Shown: one piece after another, positions 1-8,253 of the stretch
Layout of the letters: each line of letters begins with the position of its first letter
Position numbering within the stretch: position 1 is the first letter of the stretch
Assembly (NCBI RefSeq): GCF_013044505.1
Contig: NZ_JABERD010000045.1
Coordinates: 1-56,673 of the forward strand
Direction: 5' to 3'
DNA from: Streptomyces sp. S3(2020)
GTDB lineage: Bacteria > Actinomycetota > Actinomycetes > Streptomycetales > Streptomycetaceae
Length of the DNA: 56,673 nucleotides
The notes under the pieces: generated by a model
What the model saw: the letters and a program-made list of their open reading frames with translations, nothing else
The model's database searches: none
Told to the model about the DNA's origin: nothing
Translations under genes and position numbers: made by a program

Positions 1-2
1 GG

Positions 3-1202
3 TCGGGGCCGACGACCCCCACCGCGCCCCCGACCACCAACCCGGCCCCGGGCGTCGGCCCCGACCTGAAGAAGGGCGTCGCCTACCTCACCAGCGCCGC
101 CAACCTCAAACAGGGCCAGTACTACGCTGCCGGTCCGGGGATGTCCCGCGCCGACTTCGGCCTGACCATTGACGGCGCCTACGCGCTCGCCGCCACCGGC
201 CTGAACAACGCCAAGCTGCGTGGCGTCGTCGACTTCCTGGACCACGAGGGCAAGGACGGCGAGGGCCGCACGGTCAACGACTGGACCGGCATCGGCACCT
301 CCTACGCCGCCGGCGGCTCGATCGGCAAGACGGCCCTGCTCGCCGAGGCGGTCGGCCGCGACCCGCGCGACTTCGCCGGGCACGACCTGATCGCCGCGCT
401 CGACAAGGCCGTATGCGCGAAGGCGAGCACCGCGCCCGACCGTTCGTGTGCGGCCAAGGGTGCCTACACCTACGCGCCTTCCGTGTTCGGTCAATCCCTT
501 GCGGTGATCGCGCAGTTGAGGGCCGGGGAGAAGGCGGAGGAGCCGGTCGCCTACCTGGAGAGCCTTCAGCGGGACAGCGGTGCGTGGCCGAGCCTGATCC
601 CGGCCACGAACGACTCGGACGTCGACTCCACGGCGATCGCCGCCATGGCCCTTGGCCTGGCCGGTGGCGAGAAGGCGGACAAGGCCGTGGACCAGGCGCT
701 CACCTGGCTCGCGTCCAAGCAGCTGGCCGACGGTGGCTTCCCGGGTGCTGCCGGGAACTCGGTCAACTCGGCCGCGCTCGCGGTGCAGGGGCTGTCCCTG
801 GACGCCGAGAAGTACGCGGACGAGATCGCCGCCGCCCGGAAGTTCCTCGCCGCGCAGCAGAACGGCGACGGCGGGTTCCGGGTCGCGAAGGAGGGGCAGG
901 ACGGGTCCGACCTGCGGGCCTCCACCCAGGCCGTCGGCGGTGCGACCGGTATCAGCTTCGGCACCCTGGAGCGCAGCCTGGCCGGCACCTCGCCGCAGCC
1001 GACGCCCAGCCCGAGCGGCAGCGCCCCGCAGATCGTCACGCCGGGCGGTGACACGGCGGGATCCGGCAGCGGCGGTGGTGCCATGGCATCGACGGGCGCG
1101 CAGGTCGGAGCCCTCGCCGCGATCGCCCTCGTCCTCACCCTCTCGGGCTGGCGGACCGTCGTCGTCGCCCGCAGGCGCGCGGCGAGCGGAGCCGGGCGAT
1201 GA
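3..1202 (+). CDS. Prenyltransferase/squalene-oxidase-repeat surface protein, 5' truncated (transcobalamin-like alpha/alpha barrel)
   Basis: The reading frame is open to the left edge, so the start and any signal peptide lie outside the window. The visible part opens with a Pro/Thr-rich linker, followed by repeats of the alpha/alpha-toroid type ('DGGFPG', 'GDGGFRV', 'SGAWPS'), the fold shared by prenyltransferases, squalene cyclases and the N-terminal domain of intrinsic factor/transcobalamin. The C-terminus has a Pro/Ser linker, an 'ASTGA' stretch reminiscent of the LAxTG sortase signal, one membrane segment and an Arg-rich tail, so it is probably an anchored cell-surface protein. It overlaps the next gene by 4 bp (ATGA) and leads an ECF transporter operon. 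No isoprenoid genes are nearby. A ligand-binding (cobalamin or other vitamin) role is therefore more likely than catalysis, but this is inference from fold and context. Confidence 0.8.
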   Translation, partial: SGPTTPTAPPTTNPAPGVGPDLKKGVAYLTSAANLKQGQYYAAGPGMSRADFGLTIDGAYALAATGLNNAKLRGVVDFLDHEGKDGEGRTVNDWTGIGTSYAAGGSIGKTALLAEAVGRDPRDFAGHDLIAALDKAVCAKASTAPDRSCAAKGAYTYAPSVFGQSLAVIAQLRAGEKAEEPVAYLESLQRDSGAWPSLIPATNDSDVDSTAIAAMALGLAGGEKADKAVDQALTWLASKQLADGGFPGAAGNSVNSAALAVQGLSLDAEKYADEIAAARKFLAAQQNGDGGFRVAKEGQDGSDLRASTQAVGGATGISFGTLERSLAGTSPQPTPSPSGSAPQIVTPGGDTAGSGSGGGAMASTGAQVGALAAIALVLTLSGWRTVVVARRRAASGAGR

Positions 1203-2092
1203 CCGGGCGGCTTCTGCGGGCCGGGGCCGCGCTCGGACTGACGGCCGCCGCGCTCGGAGCCGCGGTCACCCCCGCCGTGGCCGACCCGCAGCCCATGGGC
1301 CGATGCACCACCACGGCCGGGGTCGTCCTCGCCGTCGACTTCAGCCACTGGGGCGGCCCGGTCTACCGCTCCTGCGGTACCACCCCGACCACCGGTTACG
1401 AGCTGCTCAACCAGGGCGGCTGGCGCACCGTAGGCACCGGACACGACGGGCCGGCGTTCATCTGCCGTATCGGCTACAGCGGTCACAAGAGCGGCAAGCA
1501 GTATCCGACCGCCGCCGAGGACGACTGCGTCCTCACCCCGCCCGCCTCCGCCTACTGGTCCTACTGGCACGCCGACCCGGGCGACGACGACTGGACCTAC
1601 AGCCAGCTCGGCGCGATGCTCTACAAGCCCAAGCCGGGCAGTGTCGACCTGTGGATCTTCGGCGGCACCGACGTCGGTGGCACCGAGGGGCGCCCGACGA
1701 TCACCCCCGACCAGCTGCGCGCCCACAACACCCGCCCGCAGGGCGACGCCGCTAAACCCCCCTCCACCGGCAAGGCCCCCGCACTGCCGCCCGACGTGGA
1801 CACCGGGCCCGCGCCCGCACAGCCCCGGACCACGTCACCGACACCGACGCCAAAGCCGTCACCGAAGAAGACCGAGCCCAGCGCATCGCCCTCGGCGACA
1901 CCGGCCTCCTCCGCACCGGCCGCCGAAACGTCCAACCCCCGCCCCAGCGCCAGCGTTGTCGACGCCGCGCCCGCCGCCGACGCCCCGCACGACTCCGGCT
2001 CGCTCACCCCGGTGGCCGTCGGCGCCGCGCTGGTCGCGGTGATCGGCGGCGCGGCGGTCTTCGCAGCCCGCCGACGCCGTCGTACGGAGTGA
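1199..2092 (+). CDS. Secreted, membrane-anchored protein of the ECF operon (possible transcobalamin C-domain-like partner)
   Basis: The 297-residue product has a clear signal peptide (Arg near the N-terminus, Ala/Leu-rich core, cleavage near 'AVADP'). A compact domain at about residues 30-170 contains four Cys and a Trp/Tyr-rich 'YWSYWHAD' segment followed by 'GSVDLWIFGG'. A long Pro/Thr/Ser linker, one membrane helix and an 'RRRRRTE' tail complete it. The Trp-rich strand-turn pattern recalls the DUF4430/transcobalamin C-terminal domain, but I cannot confirm homology by eye. The ATG lies inside the stop region of the preceding barrel gene, and its own TGA overlaps the ecfT GTG, so it is translationally coupled on both sides. 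Expected role: extracellular ligand capture with the upstream barrel protein. Confidence 0.65.
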   Translation: MTGRLLRAGAALGLTAAALGAAVTPAVADPQPMGRCTTTAGVVLAVDFSHWGGPVYRSCGTTPTTGYELLNQGGWRTVGTGHDGPAFICRIGYSGHKSGKQYPTAAEDDCVLTPPASAYWSYWHADPGDDDWTYSQLGAMLYKPKPGSVDLWIFGGTDVGGTEGRPTITPDQLRAHNTRPQGDAAKPPSTGKAPALPPDVDTGPAPAQPRTTSPTPTPKPSPKKTEPSASPSATPASSAPAAETSNPRPSASVVDAAPAADAPHDSGSLTPVAVGAALVAVIGGAAVFAARRRRRTE

Positions 2093-3231
2093 CCGCCTTG
2101 TCCCGTACGACCGTGGAGGCGCCCGTGGCCGGCCCCTCGCCGGACGCACGCGGGCGCCGGCTGCCGCGCGTCCTGCACCCGGTGGCCTGGTGGGTGTGGG
2201 CCCTGGCGCTGGCCACCGCCGTCAGCCGCACCAACAACCCGCTGCTGCTGTTCCTCGTGCTCGCCGTCCTCGGCTACGTTGTCACCGCCCGGCGCACCGA
2301 GGCCCCGTGGGCCCGCGGGTTCAAGTACTACCTCTACCTGGCCCTGACGGTCGTAGCGATCCGGGTCGTCTTCCGAGCCGTCTTCGCCACCGGCATCACA
2401 CCCCACGACCACTTCCTCTTCTCCCTACCGCGCATCCCCACCCCCGACTGGTACGCGGGCATCAAGATCGGCGGCCCGGTCTCGCTGGAGGCACTGCTCT
2501 CGGCGGCGACCGACGGACTGCGCCTGGCCTGCATGCTGTGCTGCATCGGCGCCGCGAACACCCTCGCCAACCCCAAGCGGGCACTGCGCGTGCTGCCCGG
2601 TGCCCTGTATGAGCTCGGCGTCGCCGTCACGGTCGCGATCAGTGTGGCCCCGCAGCTGGTGCAGAGCGTTCAACGCGTCTCGCGTGCAAGGAAGTTGAGA
2701 GCTGGGCGCACCCAGGGGATGCGGGCGCTGCGGGGCATCGCCGTCCCCGTCCTGGAGGACGCCCTGGAACGCTCCCTGCGCCTCGCCGCCGCCATGGACT
2801 CCCGGGGCTACGGCCGCGCGGGCACCGCCACCCGAGGCTCCCGCCGGATCACCGGCGCGCTGATACTGCTCGGCATGTGCGGTCTGTGTGCCGGGGCGTA
2901 CGGCCTCCTGGACGCGACCGCCCCCGCCTTCCTGGGCCTGCCCGCCATGGGCCTCGGCGCCGCCCTGTGTCTGGCGGGCCTGCGTCTGGGCGGCCGGCGC
3001 GTCACCCGCACCACTTACCGCCCCGATCCCTGGCGGCTGCCTGAGTGGGCCGTCGCAGGCAGCGGCGTCCTCTCCGCCGTTCTGCTCCTGACCAACCTCG
3101 GCTACGACCCCGCCCAGCTCAACCCCACCTTCTACCCCCTCACCTGGCCGGACCTGCCCCTGGTCCCCACCGCCGCGATCCTCCTCGCCGGCACCGCCGG
3201 TTTCCTCTCGCCCCCGCCTGGAGCGCCGTGA
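2089..3231 (+). CDS. ECF transporter transmembrane (T) component, CbiQ family
   Basis: This integral membrane protein of 380 residues is the energy-coupling T subunit of an ECF-type importer. It has several hydrophobic segments and carries the two Arg-containing coupling motifs of the family, seen here as 'ARKLRAG' and 'AMDSRGYG' (roughly residues 200-245), which dock onto the ATPases. It starts at a GTG overlapping the preceding stop (GTGA) and ends in another GTGA overlap with the ATPase gene. C-terminal helices extend beyond the usual CbiQ core. The substrate is set by the S component and cannot be read from this subunit. Confidence 0.88.
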   Translation: MTALSRTTVEAPVAGPSPDARGRRLPRVLHPVAWWVWALALATAVSRTNNPLLLFLVLAVLGYVVTARRTEAPWARGFKYYLYLALTVVAIRVVFRAVFATGITPHDHFLFSLPRIPTPDWYAGIKIGGPVSLEALLSAATDGLRLACMLCCIGAANTLANPKRALRVLPGALYELGVAVTVAISVAPQLVQSVQRVSRARKLRAGRTQGMRALRGIAVPVLEDALERSLRLAAAMDSRGYGRAGTATRGSRRITGALILLGMCGLCAGAYGLLDATAPAFLGLPAMGLGAALCLAGLRLGGRRVTRTTYRPDPWRLPEWAVAGSGVLSAVLLLTNLGYDPAQLNPTFYPLTWPDLPLVPTAAILLAGTAGFLSPPPGAP

Positions 3232-4835
3232 TCACCTTCGACCAGGTCACCGTCCAGTACGAAGACGTCCCCGAACCAGCCCTGCGGGACGTCGACTTCA
3301 CGGTGGAGGAGGGCGAGCTGTGCCTCGTCGTCGGGCACACGGGCGTCGGCAAGTCCACGCTCCTCGGTGCGGTCAACGGGCTCGTGCCGCACTTCACCGG
3401 CGGAACCCTCTACGGCCGGGTCACCGTCGACGGCCGGGACACCGCCCACCACCCGCCCCGTGAACTCGCCGACGTCGTAGGGGTGGTGGGCCAGGACCCG
3501 ATCGACGGCTTCGTCACCGACACGGTGGAGGAGGAACTCGCCTATGCCATGGAGCAGTTGGCGATCCCGCCGGGCACCATGCGCAAGCGCGTCGAGGAGA
3601 CCCTCGATCTGCTCGGCCTCGCCGACCTGCGCCACCGCGCCCTGCACGAACTCTCCGGCGGTCAGCAACAGCGCGTCGCCATCGGCTCCGTCCTCACCGC
3701 CCACCCCCGGGTGCTGGTCCTCGACGAACCCACCTCCGCGTTGGACCCGACCGCCGCCGAGGAAGTCCTCGCCGCCGTCACCCGCCTGGTCCACGACCTC
3801 GGCGTCACCGTCCTGATGGCCGAACACCGTCTGGAACGCGTCGTCCAGTACGCGGACCGCGTCATCCACCTCCCCGGCGACGGCCAGGCCCTGATCGGCC
3901 CGGCCGCCGACATCCTCCGTACGTCGACCATCGCGCCGCCGATCGTCGAACTGGGCCGCGCGGCAGGCTGGTCCCCGCTGCCCCTGTCCATCCGCGACGC
4001 CCGCCGCGCCGCCGCACCCCTGCGCGCCGAACTCGCCGACCGTACGCCGGAACCCGTCCGGCCGCCCCCGGCGCAGGAGCGGTCCCGGCTGCTCGCGGCG
4101 CGCGGTGTCACCGTCACCTACCGGGGCGTGCCCGCCGTACGGGAGGTCGACCTCGATCTGCACGCCGGCGAGGTGACAGCCCTGATGGGCCGCAACGGAT
4201 CGGGCAAGTCCTCCCTGCTGTGGGCACTCCAGGGGTCCGGTCCGCGCCGTGCCGGAACCGTGGAGATCGCCGACGGACCCGATCCGCACGACGTGTCCGC
4301 CGCACAGGCCCGCCGACTCGTCGGGCTGGTCCCGCAGACCCCGGCCGACCTGCTCTACCTGGAGAGCGTGAAGCAGGAACTAGACCAGGCGGACAGCGAG
4401 TCGGGCACCGCCGTGTCGGCACGCGCGGTCCTGGACCGGCTCGCGCCCGGCATCGACGACGCCACCCACCCCCGCGACCTGTCGGAGGGACAGAAACTCG
4501 CCCTCGTCCTCGCCATCCAACTCTCCGCCGCCCCAAGGGTCGTCCTGCTGGACGAGCCGACGCGCGGCCTGGACTACCGGGCCAAGACGGCGCTGATCGG
4601 GATCGTCGACTCCCTCGCGGAGGAGGGCAGGGCGGTCGTGATCTCCACGCATGACGTCGAGTTCGCGGCACGGGCAGCCGACCGCGTCGTCGTCATGGCG
4701 GAGGGAGACGTCGTCGCCGACGGCCCGACCACCGAAGTCATCGTCTCTTCACCGGTGTTCGCGCCACAGACCGCAAAAATCCTCGCCCCGCTACCGTATT
4801 TGACGGTCAACCAGGTCAAGGCGGCCCGGTCGTGA
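3228..4835 (+). CDS. ECF transporter ATPase, fused double ABC domain (EcfA1-EcfA2)
   Basis: The 535-residue product has two ABC ATPase domains in one chain. Domain 1 has Walker A 'GHTGVGKST', signature 'LSGGQQQR' and Walker B 'LVLDEPTSALD'. Domain 2 has Walker A 'GRNGSGKSS', a deviant signature 'LSEGQKLAL' and 'VLLDEPTRGLD'. This is the fused form of EcfA/EcfA' common in actinobacteria. The GTG at 3228 is chosen because it forms a GTGA overlap with the ecfT stop and begins exactly at the conserved 'ITFDQVTVQY' domain start; the open frame itself reaches upstream to 3045. The gene overlaps the S-component gene by 4 bp. Confidence 0.92.
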   Translation: MITFDQVTVQYEDVPEPALRDVDFTVEEGELCLVVGHTGVGKSTLLGAVNGLVPHFTGGTLYGRVTVDGRDTAHHPPRELADVVGVVGQDPIDGFVTDTVEEELAYAMEQLAIPPGTMRKRVEETLDLLGLADLRHRALHELSGGQQQRVAIGSVLTAHPRVLVLDEPTSALDPTAAEEVLAAVTRLVHDLGVTVLMAEHRLERVVQYADRVIHLPGDGQALIGPAADILRTSTIAPPIVELGRAAGWSPLPLSIRDARRAAAPLRAELADRTPEPVRPPPAQERSRLLAARGVTVTYRGVPAVREVDLDLHAGEVTALMGRNGSGKSSLLWALQGSGPRRAGTVEIADGPDPHDVSAAQARRLVGLVPQTPADLLYLESVKQELDQADSESGTAVSARAVLDRLAPGIDDATHPRDLSEGQKLALVLAIQLSAAPRVVLLDEPTRGLDYRAKTALIGIVDSLAEEGRAVVISTHDVEFAARAADRVVVMAEGDVVADGPTTEVIVSSPVFAPQTAKILAPLPYLTVNQVKAARS

Positions 4836-5632
4836 CTGCCGCCGCCATCCGGCTCACGCCGCGCGTTGGCGTCGTCATGACGCTCGCCGCCCTCCTTGGA
4901 GCCGTCGCGTTCTTCTGGCCGTTCGTCGTAGCACCGGGGAAGTTCGGCTCCAACTACGCGCCCCCGCTCATCTTCGGCGTACTGCTCGTACTCGTCCTGT
5001 GCGTGGTGCTGTCGGAGATCGCCGAAGGCGGCATCGGCTCCAAGGCACTGGCCATGCTCGGCGTGCTGTCCGCCGTCAACGCGGCCCTGCGCCCCCTGGG
5101 CGCCGGAACCGCCGGTGTCGAGACCGTCTTCTTCGTCCTGGTCCTGGCCGGACGCGTCTACGGCCCCGGTTTCGGCTTCACGCTGGGCTGCACCTCGCTC
5201 TTCGCCTCCGCGCTGATCACGGGCGGAGTGGGGCCCTGGATGCCGTACCAGATGTTCGGCTGCGCGTTCGTCGGCATGCTGGCCGGGTTCCTGCCCCGGG
5301 CGACCGGCCGCCGAGAGGTCCTGATGCTCGCCATCTACGGGTCGCTGTCCGGTTACCTCTTCGGCTTTCTCCTCAACCTCTCCTTCTGGCCCTTCTCCCT
5401 GGACCCGAACAGCTCCATCGCCTACCTGCCCGGCCTGCCGTTCACCGAGCAGTGGCACCGCTACCTCGCCTTCGACCTCGCTACATCCCTGGGCTGGGAC
5501 ACCGGCCGCGCGGTCACCAACTTCGTGTGCGTGCTGCTGGCCGGCCCGGCGGTGCTCACCACCTTCCGGCGGGCCGCGAGAAAGGCGCGGTTCCGGGCGC
5601 CGGTGCGGTTCGCGGAACCCCGGCGGACCTGA
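4832..5632 (+). CDS. ECF transporter substrate-binding (S) component
   Basis: This 266-residue, very hydrophobic protein has about six membrane segments. The 'GPGFGF' and 'GGVGPWMPYQMF' stretches are typical of S components in the group that includes predicted cobalamin (CbrT-like) transporters. It is last in the operon: barrel protein, secreted protein, T, A, S. The GTG start overlaps the ATPase stop. Substrate assignment to cobalamin or a corrinoid is inference from the two putative extracellular binding proteins and from the many cobalamin riboswitches nearby. The operon promoter, and any riboswitch of its own, lie left of the window. It converges on the next gene with only one base between the two stops. 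Confidence 0.8.
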   Translation: MTAAAIRLTPRVGVVMTLAALLGAVAFFWPFVVAPGKFGSNYAPPLIFGVLLVLVLCVVLSEIAEGGIGSKALAMLGVLSAVNAALRPLGAGTAGVETVFFVLVLAGRVYGPGFGFTLGCTSLFASALITGGVGPWMPYQMFGCAFVGMLAGFLPRATGRREVLMLAIYGSLSGYLFGFLLNLSFWPFSLDPNSSIAYLPGLPFTEQWHRYLAFDLATSLGWDTGRAVTNFVCVLLAGPAVLTTFRRAARKARFRAPVRFAEPRRT

Positions 5633-5633
5633 G

Positions 5634-6113
5634 TCAGTCGCCGACGGACAGCCGGCCCAAGCGCCCCCGGAAGTACGCCAGCGGCAGCCCGGCACGTCCT
5701 CCCGCCTCCTCGACCTCCCCGACGATCACGACGTGGGTCCCCGCGACGACCTCGTCGGTGACCCGGCACTCGAAGCTCGCCAGGACGTCGGGGAGCACGG
5801 GAGCCCCGCGCCGCCCGGGGTGGAAGCGGTACGTGTCGAAGGTGGAGCCCCGACGGGCGAAGTGCCGGGAGAGCGCCGACTGGTCCTCCGCGAGCACGTT
5901 CACCGCAAAGTGACGGCTCGCGGCGATGGCCCGCCCGGTGGCGGAGGACCTGTTCATGCAGACCAGCAGCGTGGGCGGGTCCAGGGACACGGAGGCCACC
6001 GAGCTGGCCGTGGTGCCGTAGGGGATGCCGTTGTCGACCGTCGTGACCACGGTGACGCCGCTGGCGAAGCGGCCGATGAGGTCGCGGTACTCGTCACTGG
6101 TGACCGTGGGCAT
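5634..6113 (-). CDS. Flavin reductase family protein (FMN-binding split barrel)
   Basis: The 159-residue product matches the flavin reductase-like domain (HpaC/NtaB type): 'FASGVTVVTT' near the N-terminus, 'ASSVASVSLDPPTLLVC' for flavin binding, and 'FAVNVLAEDQ' followed by a His-containing segment. It should supply reduced FMN to the LLM monooxygenase encoded first in the same operon. The ATG at 6113 lies 20 bp inside the end of the lyase gene, so translation is coupled. Its length is normal for the family. Confidence 0.85.
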   Translation of the reverse strand: MPTVTSDEYRDLIGRFASGVTVVTTVDNGIPYGTTASSVASVSLDPPTLLVCMNRSSATGRAIAASRHFAVNVLAEDQSALSRHFARRGSTFDTYRFHPGRRGAPVLPDVLASFECRVTDEVVAGTHVVIVGEVEEAGGRAGLPLAYFRGRLGRLSVGD

Positions 6114-7026
6114 CGCGGTCCTTCCGTCGCGCCCGGCTGAGGATCGTGTCGACGTGCCGCATATGGGCCGCGTCCACCAGCATTCCGTCGACCGCGATCG
6201 CTCCGGTGCCCGCGGACTCCGCGGCGCGGTACGCGTCCCGGGTGCCGGTCGCCCACTCGATCTCCTCCGGCGTGGGGCTGAACGCCGTGTTGGCGAGCGG
6301 TACTTGACTGGGATGGATGCACCACTTGCCGTCGAAGCCGAGCATCGACGCGGTGTCGCAGTCGCGCCGGTACGCCTCCTCGTCACGGTAGTTGGGGAAG
6401 GGGTAGTCGATGGCGTCGATGCCCGCTGCACGGGCCGCGGCGACGACCGTCGCCCGCGCGTGGTGCCAGAAGTCGCCCGGATAGCCGCGTACCGGCTGGA
6501 AGTTGGTGTCGACGCGGGCGCGCAGGGACGCCGACAGGTCGCCCGCGCCCAGGATGATCGCCTCAAGGCGCGGGCTGGCCTTGGCGATCTCGTAGGCGTT
6601 GCCGAGTCCCTCGGCCTCCTCGATGAGGACTTCGAGTCCGATGCGGTGGGGGAGTCGGAGCTTGGCCTCCAACTGGCCGAGCAGGGTGTCGAACCACCAA
6701 ACATCCCTGGCGGTACGGGCCTTGGGGACGATGATGACGTCGAGGTTGTGTCCGGCGGCCGACACGACCTCGATGACGTCGTCGTGGCACCAGACCGTGT
6801 CCAGTCCGTTGACGCGGACCGCACGGACGGTGTCGCCCCAGTCGTACTCGTTGAGGGCCTTGACGATGTTCGCCCGGCCCTGGATCTTCGCGCTCGGCGC
6901 GCACGCGTCTTCGAGGTCCATGAAGACGAGGTCGGCGCCGGTGGTCGGTGCTTTGGCGAGCATCTTTTCGCTGCTGGCGGGGGTGGCCAGTTCCGAGCGG
7001 CGGACTCGGAGGTCACGGCTGGTCAT
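6094..7026 (-). CDS. HpcH/HpaI aldolase / CitE-like (malyl- or citramalyl-CoA lyase type) lyase
   Basis: This TIM-barrel lyase of 310 residues belongs to the CitE/CLYBL/malyl-CoA lyase group. Visible signatures are 'RSELATPASSEKML' at the N-terminus, acidic metal-site residues in 'VFMDLEDACAP', 'VNGLDTVWCHDD', and 'IHPSQV' followed by the C-terminal 'DGMLVDAAHM' lid region. The family cleaves 3-hydroxy-acyl-CoA esters to acetyl-CoA plus a 2-oxoacid. The neighbouring class III CoA-transferase could make the CoA ester. An AGGAG sequence precedes the ATG. The true substrate (malyl-, methylmalyl-, citramalyl-CoA or other) cannot be read from sequence. Confidence 0.82.
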   Translation of the reverse strand: MTSRDLRVRRSELATPASSEKMLAKAPTTGADLVFMDLEDACAPSAKIQGRANIVKALNEYDWGDTVRAVRVNGLDTVWCHDDVIEVVSAAGHNLDVIIVPKARTARDVWWFDTLLGQLEAKLRLPHRIGLEVLIEEAEGLGNAYEIAKASPRLEAIILGAGDLSASLRARVDTNFQPVRGYPGDFWHHARATVVAAARAAGIDAIDYPFPNYRDEEAYRRDCDTASMLGFDGKWCIHPSQVPLANTAFSPTPEEIEWATGTRDAYRAAESAGTGAIAVDGMLVDAAHMRHVDTILSRARRKDRDAHGHQ

Positions 7027-7050
7027 CAGAAGGGCTCCTGGTGGGATGGC

Positions 7051-8253
7051 TCAGATGGTGCCGGCGGCGCGCAGTGCGGCGCGCCGGGTGGCGTCGAGGC
7101 CGAGGAGGTCGCCGTACACGTGGTCGTTGTCGGCGCCGAGCGCCCGGCCGAGGGCGCGCACGGTGGCGGGGGTGGCGCTCAGGCGTGCGGTGGGGGCCTG
7201 GACGCGGATCGGTCCCAGGTCGGGGTCCTGGAAGGAGGGGTACGTGCCGCGGGCGGTGAGGTGCGGGTCGTTGAGCAGCGCCTCGGCGTCGTAGACACGG
7301 GCCACCGCGCAGCCGCCGGTCTCGAAGGCGGCCACAGCGTCGGCCAGGGTCTGGCCGGCCACCCAGTCGGCGACCACCTTGTCGATCTCGTCACCCCGAG
7401 CCGCGCGGCCCGCAGGTTCGTAGTAGTCGGGGTCGGCGGCCAGATCGGGGCGGCCTACGACGGTGAAGACCCGCTGCGCCATGCGCGGGGAGGCCGAGGA
7501 GAGAGCGAGCCAGCCGCCGTCCTCGGCGCGGTAGCAGTTGCGCGGCGCGCTCGCGTCGAAGCGGCTGCCGGAGCGCACGGGTGAGGCGCCGAGCTGGTCG
7601 TAGGCCAGGGTCGCGGACTCAATCAGGCGGGCCAGCGGCTCGATGAGGTTGACGTCGACGACCTGGCCCGTACCGCCGTGGACGTCACGGTGGTAGAGCG
7701 CGGCCAGCACCGCGTGGGTGGCCGCGAGCGAGGCGACGCCGTCGGCCAGCATGAACGGGGGCAGGGACGGTGTGCCGCCCGGTTCGCCCACCAGGTGCGC
7801 GAAGCCGCTCATGGCCTCGGCGAGGGTGCCGTAGCCGGGGCGGTCGCTGTGCGGGCCACCGGCGCCGTATCCGGTGACGTGCAGGACGACCAGCCGGGGA
7901 TGGTGGGCCACGAGGTCGGCGGGGGTCAGGCCCCAGCGGGCCAGCGCGCTGGGGCGGCTGCCCAGGATGAGCACGTCGGAGTGGTCGAGGAGCCGGTGCA
8001 GCAGCTCCTGCCCGTCCGTCGTACGGAGGTTGAGCGTGACGCACCTCTTGTTGCGGCTCACGCTCTTCCAGACCAGGCCCCAGCCGTCCTTCAGATCGCC
8101 CCAGGTGCGCAACGGGTCGCCGCTGCCCGGCTGTTCGACCTTGATGACCTCGGCGCCCAGTTCGCCGAGGTGGGTGGCGACCATGGGCCCCGCGACCAGT
8201 GTGGCCGCGTCGACGACCCGGATGCCGCTCAGGGCGGAGGGTGGCTCAGACAT
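7051..8253 (-). CDS. CaiB/BaiF (class III) CoA-transferase
   Basis: The 400-residue product is a family III CoA-transferase. The N-terminus reads 'GIRVVDAATLVAGP', followed by 'LGAEVIKVE' and 'SRNKRCVTLNL'; the catalytic Asp is in 'LADGVAS' at about residue 161, and 'HGGTGQVVDV' follows. It moves CoA between two organic acids. ATG 8253 is preferred over an upstream in-frame TTG at 8286 because it gives an 8-bp overlap with the monooxygenase stop. The lyase follows after 24 bp. Together they suggest activation and cleavage of an organic acid released by the monooxygenase. Confidence 0.85.
   Translation of the reverse strand: MSEPPSALSGIRVVDAATLVAGPMVATHLGELGAEVIKVEQPGSGDPLRTWGDLKDGWGLVWKSVSRNKRCVTLNLRTTDGQELLHRLLDHSDVLILGSRPSALARWGLTPADLVAHHPRLVVLHVTGYGAGGPHSDRPGYGTLAEAMSGFAHLVGEPGGTPSLPPFMLADGVASLAATHAVLAALYHRDVHGGTGQVVDVNLIEPLARLIESATLAYDQLGASPVRSGSRFDASAPRNCYRAEDGGWLALSSASPRMAQRVFTVVGRPDLAADPDYYEPAGRAARGDEIDKVVADWVAGQTLADAVAAFETGGCAVARVYDAEALLNDPHLTARGTYPSFQDPDLGPIRVQAPTARLSATPATVRALGRALGADNDHVYGDLLGLDATRRAALRAAGTI

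Noticed and set aside
5634..7016. One 460-codon reverse-strand protein covering the flavin reductase and lyase region
   Set aside because: Only its last 159 codons match a family (flavin reductase); the rest is out-of-frame reading of the lyase gene.
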